64,000 nucleotides of DNA from Yersinia frederiksenii ATCC 33641 (lineage in GTDB: Bacteria > Pseudomonadota > Gammaproteobacteria > Enterobacterales > Enterobacteriaceae), in contig NZ_KN150731.1 of NCBI RefSeq assembly GCF_000754805.1, forward strand, positions 3,149,886-3,213,885, read 5' to 3'. The translations under genes were made by a program, and so were the position numbers. This document shows positions 61,101-64,000 of this stretch, one piece after another; within the stretch, counting starts at the first letter, position 1, and every line of letters starts with the position of its first letter. The notes under the pieces were generated by a model. That model ran no database searches. It was not told where the DNA came from and was given only the letters and a program-made list of their open reading frames with translations.

Positions 61101-62219
61101 CTGTTTGCACGTATCCACGCAGTACTGGTTTCTGGTGGCATCGAAGCTGACAAGCTGAGCAAATTACCACGTGACCGCTGGCTGGAACTTGGCCTGACCG
61201 ACGAAGACAAGCAAAACCAGCTGGAACAGTTGGCTGAGCAGTACGACGAAATGAAATCCGAATTCGAGAAGAAGATGGATGCCAAGCGTCGTAAGATCAC
61301 CCAAGGTGATGATTTGGCACCAGGCGTGCTGAAGATCGTCAAGGTGTATCTGGCGGTTAAACGTCAGATTCAACCGGGTGACAAGATGGCCGGTCGTCAC
61401 GGTAACAAAGGTGTTATCTCTAAGATTAACCCGATCGAAGATATGCCTTACGATGAAAACGGTACGCCGGTAGACATCGTTCTGAACCCGTTGGGCGTAC
61501 CATCGCGTATGAACATCGGTCAGATTTTGGAAACCCACTTGGGGATGGCAGCGAAAGGTATTGGCGAGAAAATCAACGCCATGCTGAAGAAGCAGGAAGA
61601 AGTTGCCAAACTGCGTGAGTTCATCCAGAAAGCCTACGATCTGGGCGATAGCGTTTGTCAGAAAGTTGATCTGAGCACTTTCACCGATGACGAAGTATTG
61701 CGTCTGGCAGAGAACCTGAAAAAAGGTATGCCAATCGCAACACCCGTCTTCGATGGTGCGACAGAGAAAGAAATCAAGGAACTGTTACAGCTGGGTGGCC
61801 TGCCAACTTCTGGTCAGATTACTCTGTTTGACGGCCGTACCGGCGAGCAATTCGAACGTCAGGTTACTGTCGGCTACATGTACATGCTGAAACTGAACCA
61901 CTTGGTTGATGACAAGATGCATGCGCGTTCTACCGGTTCTTACAGCCTGGTTACTCAGCAGCCGCTGGGTGGTAAGGCTCAGTTCGGTGGTCAGCGCTTC
62001 GGTGAGATGGAAGTGTGGGCGTTGGAAGCTTATGGCGCCGCGTACACCTTGCAAGAAATGCTTACCGTCAAGTCTGACGATGTAAACGGCCGTACCAAGA
62101 TGTACAAAAACATCGTGGATGGCGATCACCGTATGGAACCAGGCATGCCGGAGTCCTTCAACGTATTGTTGAAAGAAATCCGCTCGCTGGGCATCAATAT
62201 CGAGCTGGAAGAAGAGTAA
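58191..62219 (+). CDS. rpoB: RNA polymerase beta subunit RpoB
   Basis: 1342 aa, same length as E. coli. [20 protein letters not shown] start; catalytic-core segments intact. The rifampicin-cluster reads [16 protein letters not shown] followed by [13 protein letters not shown] (about residues 508-534; bases 59710-59795), the wild-type, rifampicin-sensitive sequence at positions equivalent to S512, D516, H526 and S531. C-terminal [21 protein letters not shown] contacts beta prime. GAGGAACCCT precedes the ATG; 120 bp separate it from rpoC. Confidence 0.99.
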   Translation: MVYSYTEKKRIRKDFGKRPQVLDIPYLLSIQLDSFQKFIEQDPEGQYGLEAAFRSVFPIQSYSGNSELQYVSYRLGEPVFDVKECQIRGVTYSAPLRVKLRLVIYEREAPEGTVKDIKEQEVYMGEIPLMTENGTFVINGTERVIVSQLHRSPGVFFDSDKGKTHSSGKVLYNARIIPYRGSWLDFEFDPKDNLFVRIDRRRKLPATIILRALNFTTAQILDLFFEKVVFEIRDNKLQMELVPERLRGETASFDIEANGKVYVEKARRITARHIRQLEKDGIDRIEVPVEYIAGKVVAKDYVDENTGELICAANMELSLDLLAKLSQAGHKQIETLFTNDLDHGAYISETLRVDPTSDRLSALVEIYRMMRPGEPPTREAAENLFENLFFSEDRYDLSAVGRMKFNRSLLRDEIEGSGILSKEDITEVMKKLIDIRNGKGEVDDIDHLGNRRIRSVGEMAENQFRVGLVRVERAVKERLSLGDLDTLMPQDMINAKPISAAVKEFFGSSQLSQFMDQNNPLSEITHKRRISALGPGGLTRERAGFEVRDVHPTHYGRVCPIETPEGPNIGLINSLSVYAQTNEYGFLETPYRRVRDGVVTDEINYLSAIEEGNFVIAQANSNLDEDGRFIEDLVTCRSKGESSLFSRDQVDYMDVSTQQVVSVGASLIPFLEHDDANRALMGANMQRQAVPTLRADKPLVGTGMERAVAVDSGVTSVAKRGGTVQYVDASRIVIKVNEDEMYPGEAGIDIYNLTKYTRSNQNTCINQMPCVNLGEPIERGDVLADGPSTDLGELALGQNMRVAFMPWNGYNFEDSILVSERVVQEDRFTTIHIQELACVSRDTKLGPEEITADIPNVGEAALSKLDESGIVYIGAEVTGGDILVGKVTPKGETQLTPEEKLLRAIFGEKASDVKDSSLRVPNGVSGTVIDVQVFTRDGVEKDKRALEIEEMQLKQAKKDLTEELQILEAGLFARIHAVLVSGGIEADKLSKLPRDRWLELGLTDEDKQNQLEQLAEQYDEMKSEFEKKMDAKRRKITQGDDLAPGVLKIVKVYLAVKRQIQPGDKMAGRHGNKGVISKINPIEDMPYDENGTPVDIVLNPLGVPSRMNIGQILETHLGMAAKGIGEKINAMLKKQEEVAKLREFIQKAYDLGDSVCQKVDLSTFTDDEVLRLAENLKKGMPIATPVFDGATEKEIKELLQLGGLPTSGQITLFDGRTGEQFERQVTVGYMYMLKLNHLVDDKMHARSTGSYSLVTQQPLGGKAQFGGQRFGEMEVWALEAYGAAYTLQEMLTVKSDDVNGRTKMYKNIVDGDHRMEPGMPESFNVLLKEIRSLGINIELEEE

Positions 62220-62297
62220 TTCTTCTCCAGACGGCAGGCTCTCATAGCCGGGAGTCTGCTGGTGGTTCGCACTGGTCACAGGGGCGCTCAAACTTAG

Positions 62298-64000
<1,703 letters not shown>

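Noticed and set aside
60689..61342. 217-residue antisense frame within rpoB (and shorter ones at 61785-62336, 62733-63239)
   Set aside because: Shadows of strongly biased rpoB/rpoC codons; Ser/Arg-rich or His/Phe-rich composition, no SD, no known domain.

Overview
The window comes from a gammaproteobacterium of the order Enterobacterales, most probably a Yersinia. The 16S rRNA variable regions, protein sequences close to Yersinia/E. coli families, an ERIC repeat and the E. coli-like block metR-metE-ysgA-udp-rmuC-ubiEJB-tatABCD all point there. The genus is an inference from memory of sequences; the species is not resolved. No prophage, IS element, integron or CRISPR array is visible.

Layout. 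1-95: tail of a livF-type ABC ATPase gene. 155-6135 (minus): a six-gene chaperone-usher fimbrial operon of the CS1/CFA-I (alpha) type with major pilin, usher, two paralogous periplasmic chaperones, a second pilin and a two-domain tip adhesin. 6648-11640: ugpBAECQ for glycerol-3-phosphate and glycerophosphodiester uptake, behind a tandem Pho box and ending inside an ERIC element. 11827-17169: an AEC transporter, the biotin transporter yigM, and the divergent metR/metE pair. 17229-24556: ysgA, udp (behind two CRP-like sites 53 bp apart), a tyrosine phosphatase, a CstA-family transporter preceded by BtsR-like direct repeats, a DedA protein and rmuC. 24696-34577: ubiE-ubiJ-ubiB, tatABC, tatD, hemB (with a Zn-independent-type metal site), rfaH (minus), ubiD and fre, a cluster for ubiquinone, haem and protein export. 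34710-42355: fadBA (minus) under a palindromic FadR operator, pepQ, yigZ, trkH and hemG.

42425-47992: a complete rRNA operon (P1, P2, boxA, 16S, tRNA-Glu, 23S, 5S, terminators). Its left flank (hemG) is that of E. coli rrnA and its right flank (murB) that of E. coli rrnB. 48136-51881: murB-birA, coaA and a GNAT acetyltransferase. 52243-64000: the gene-expression block: four tRNAs (Thr, Tyr, Gly, Thr) with tufB, secE-nusG, rplKA, rplJL, rpoB and the first 553 codons of rpoC. L1 operator, L10 leader and rplL-rpoB attenuator regions can be recognised.

Most of the window is conserved core genome. The best candidates for something less well described are the two-chaperone alpha-fimbrial operon, promoters that appear to lie inside hairpins (nusG-rplK and rplA-rplJ), the G8 tract at the catalytic motif of ysgA, the Pseudomonas-type HemB at a non-E. 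coli locus, and a CstA-family gene that may respond to pyruvate through BtsR-like repeats. I do not see a wholly unknown multi-gene system.
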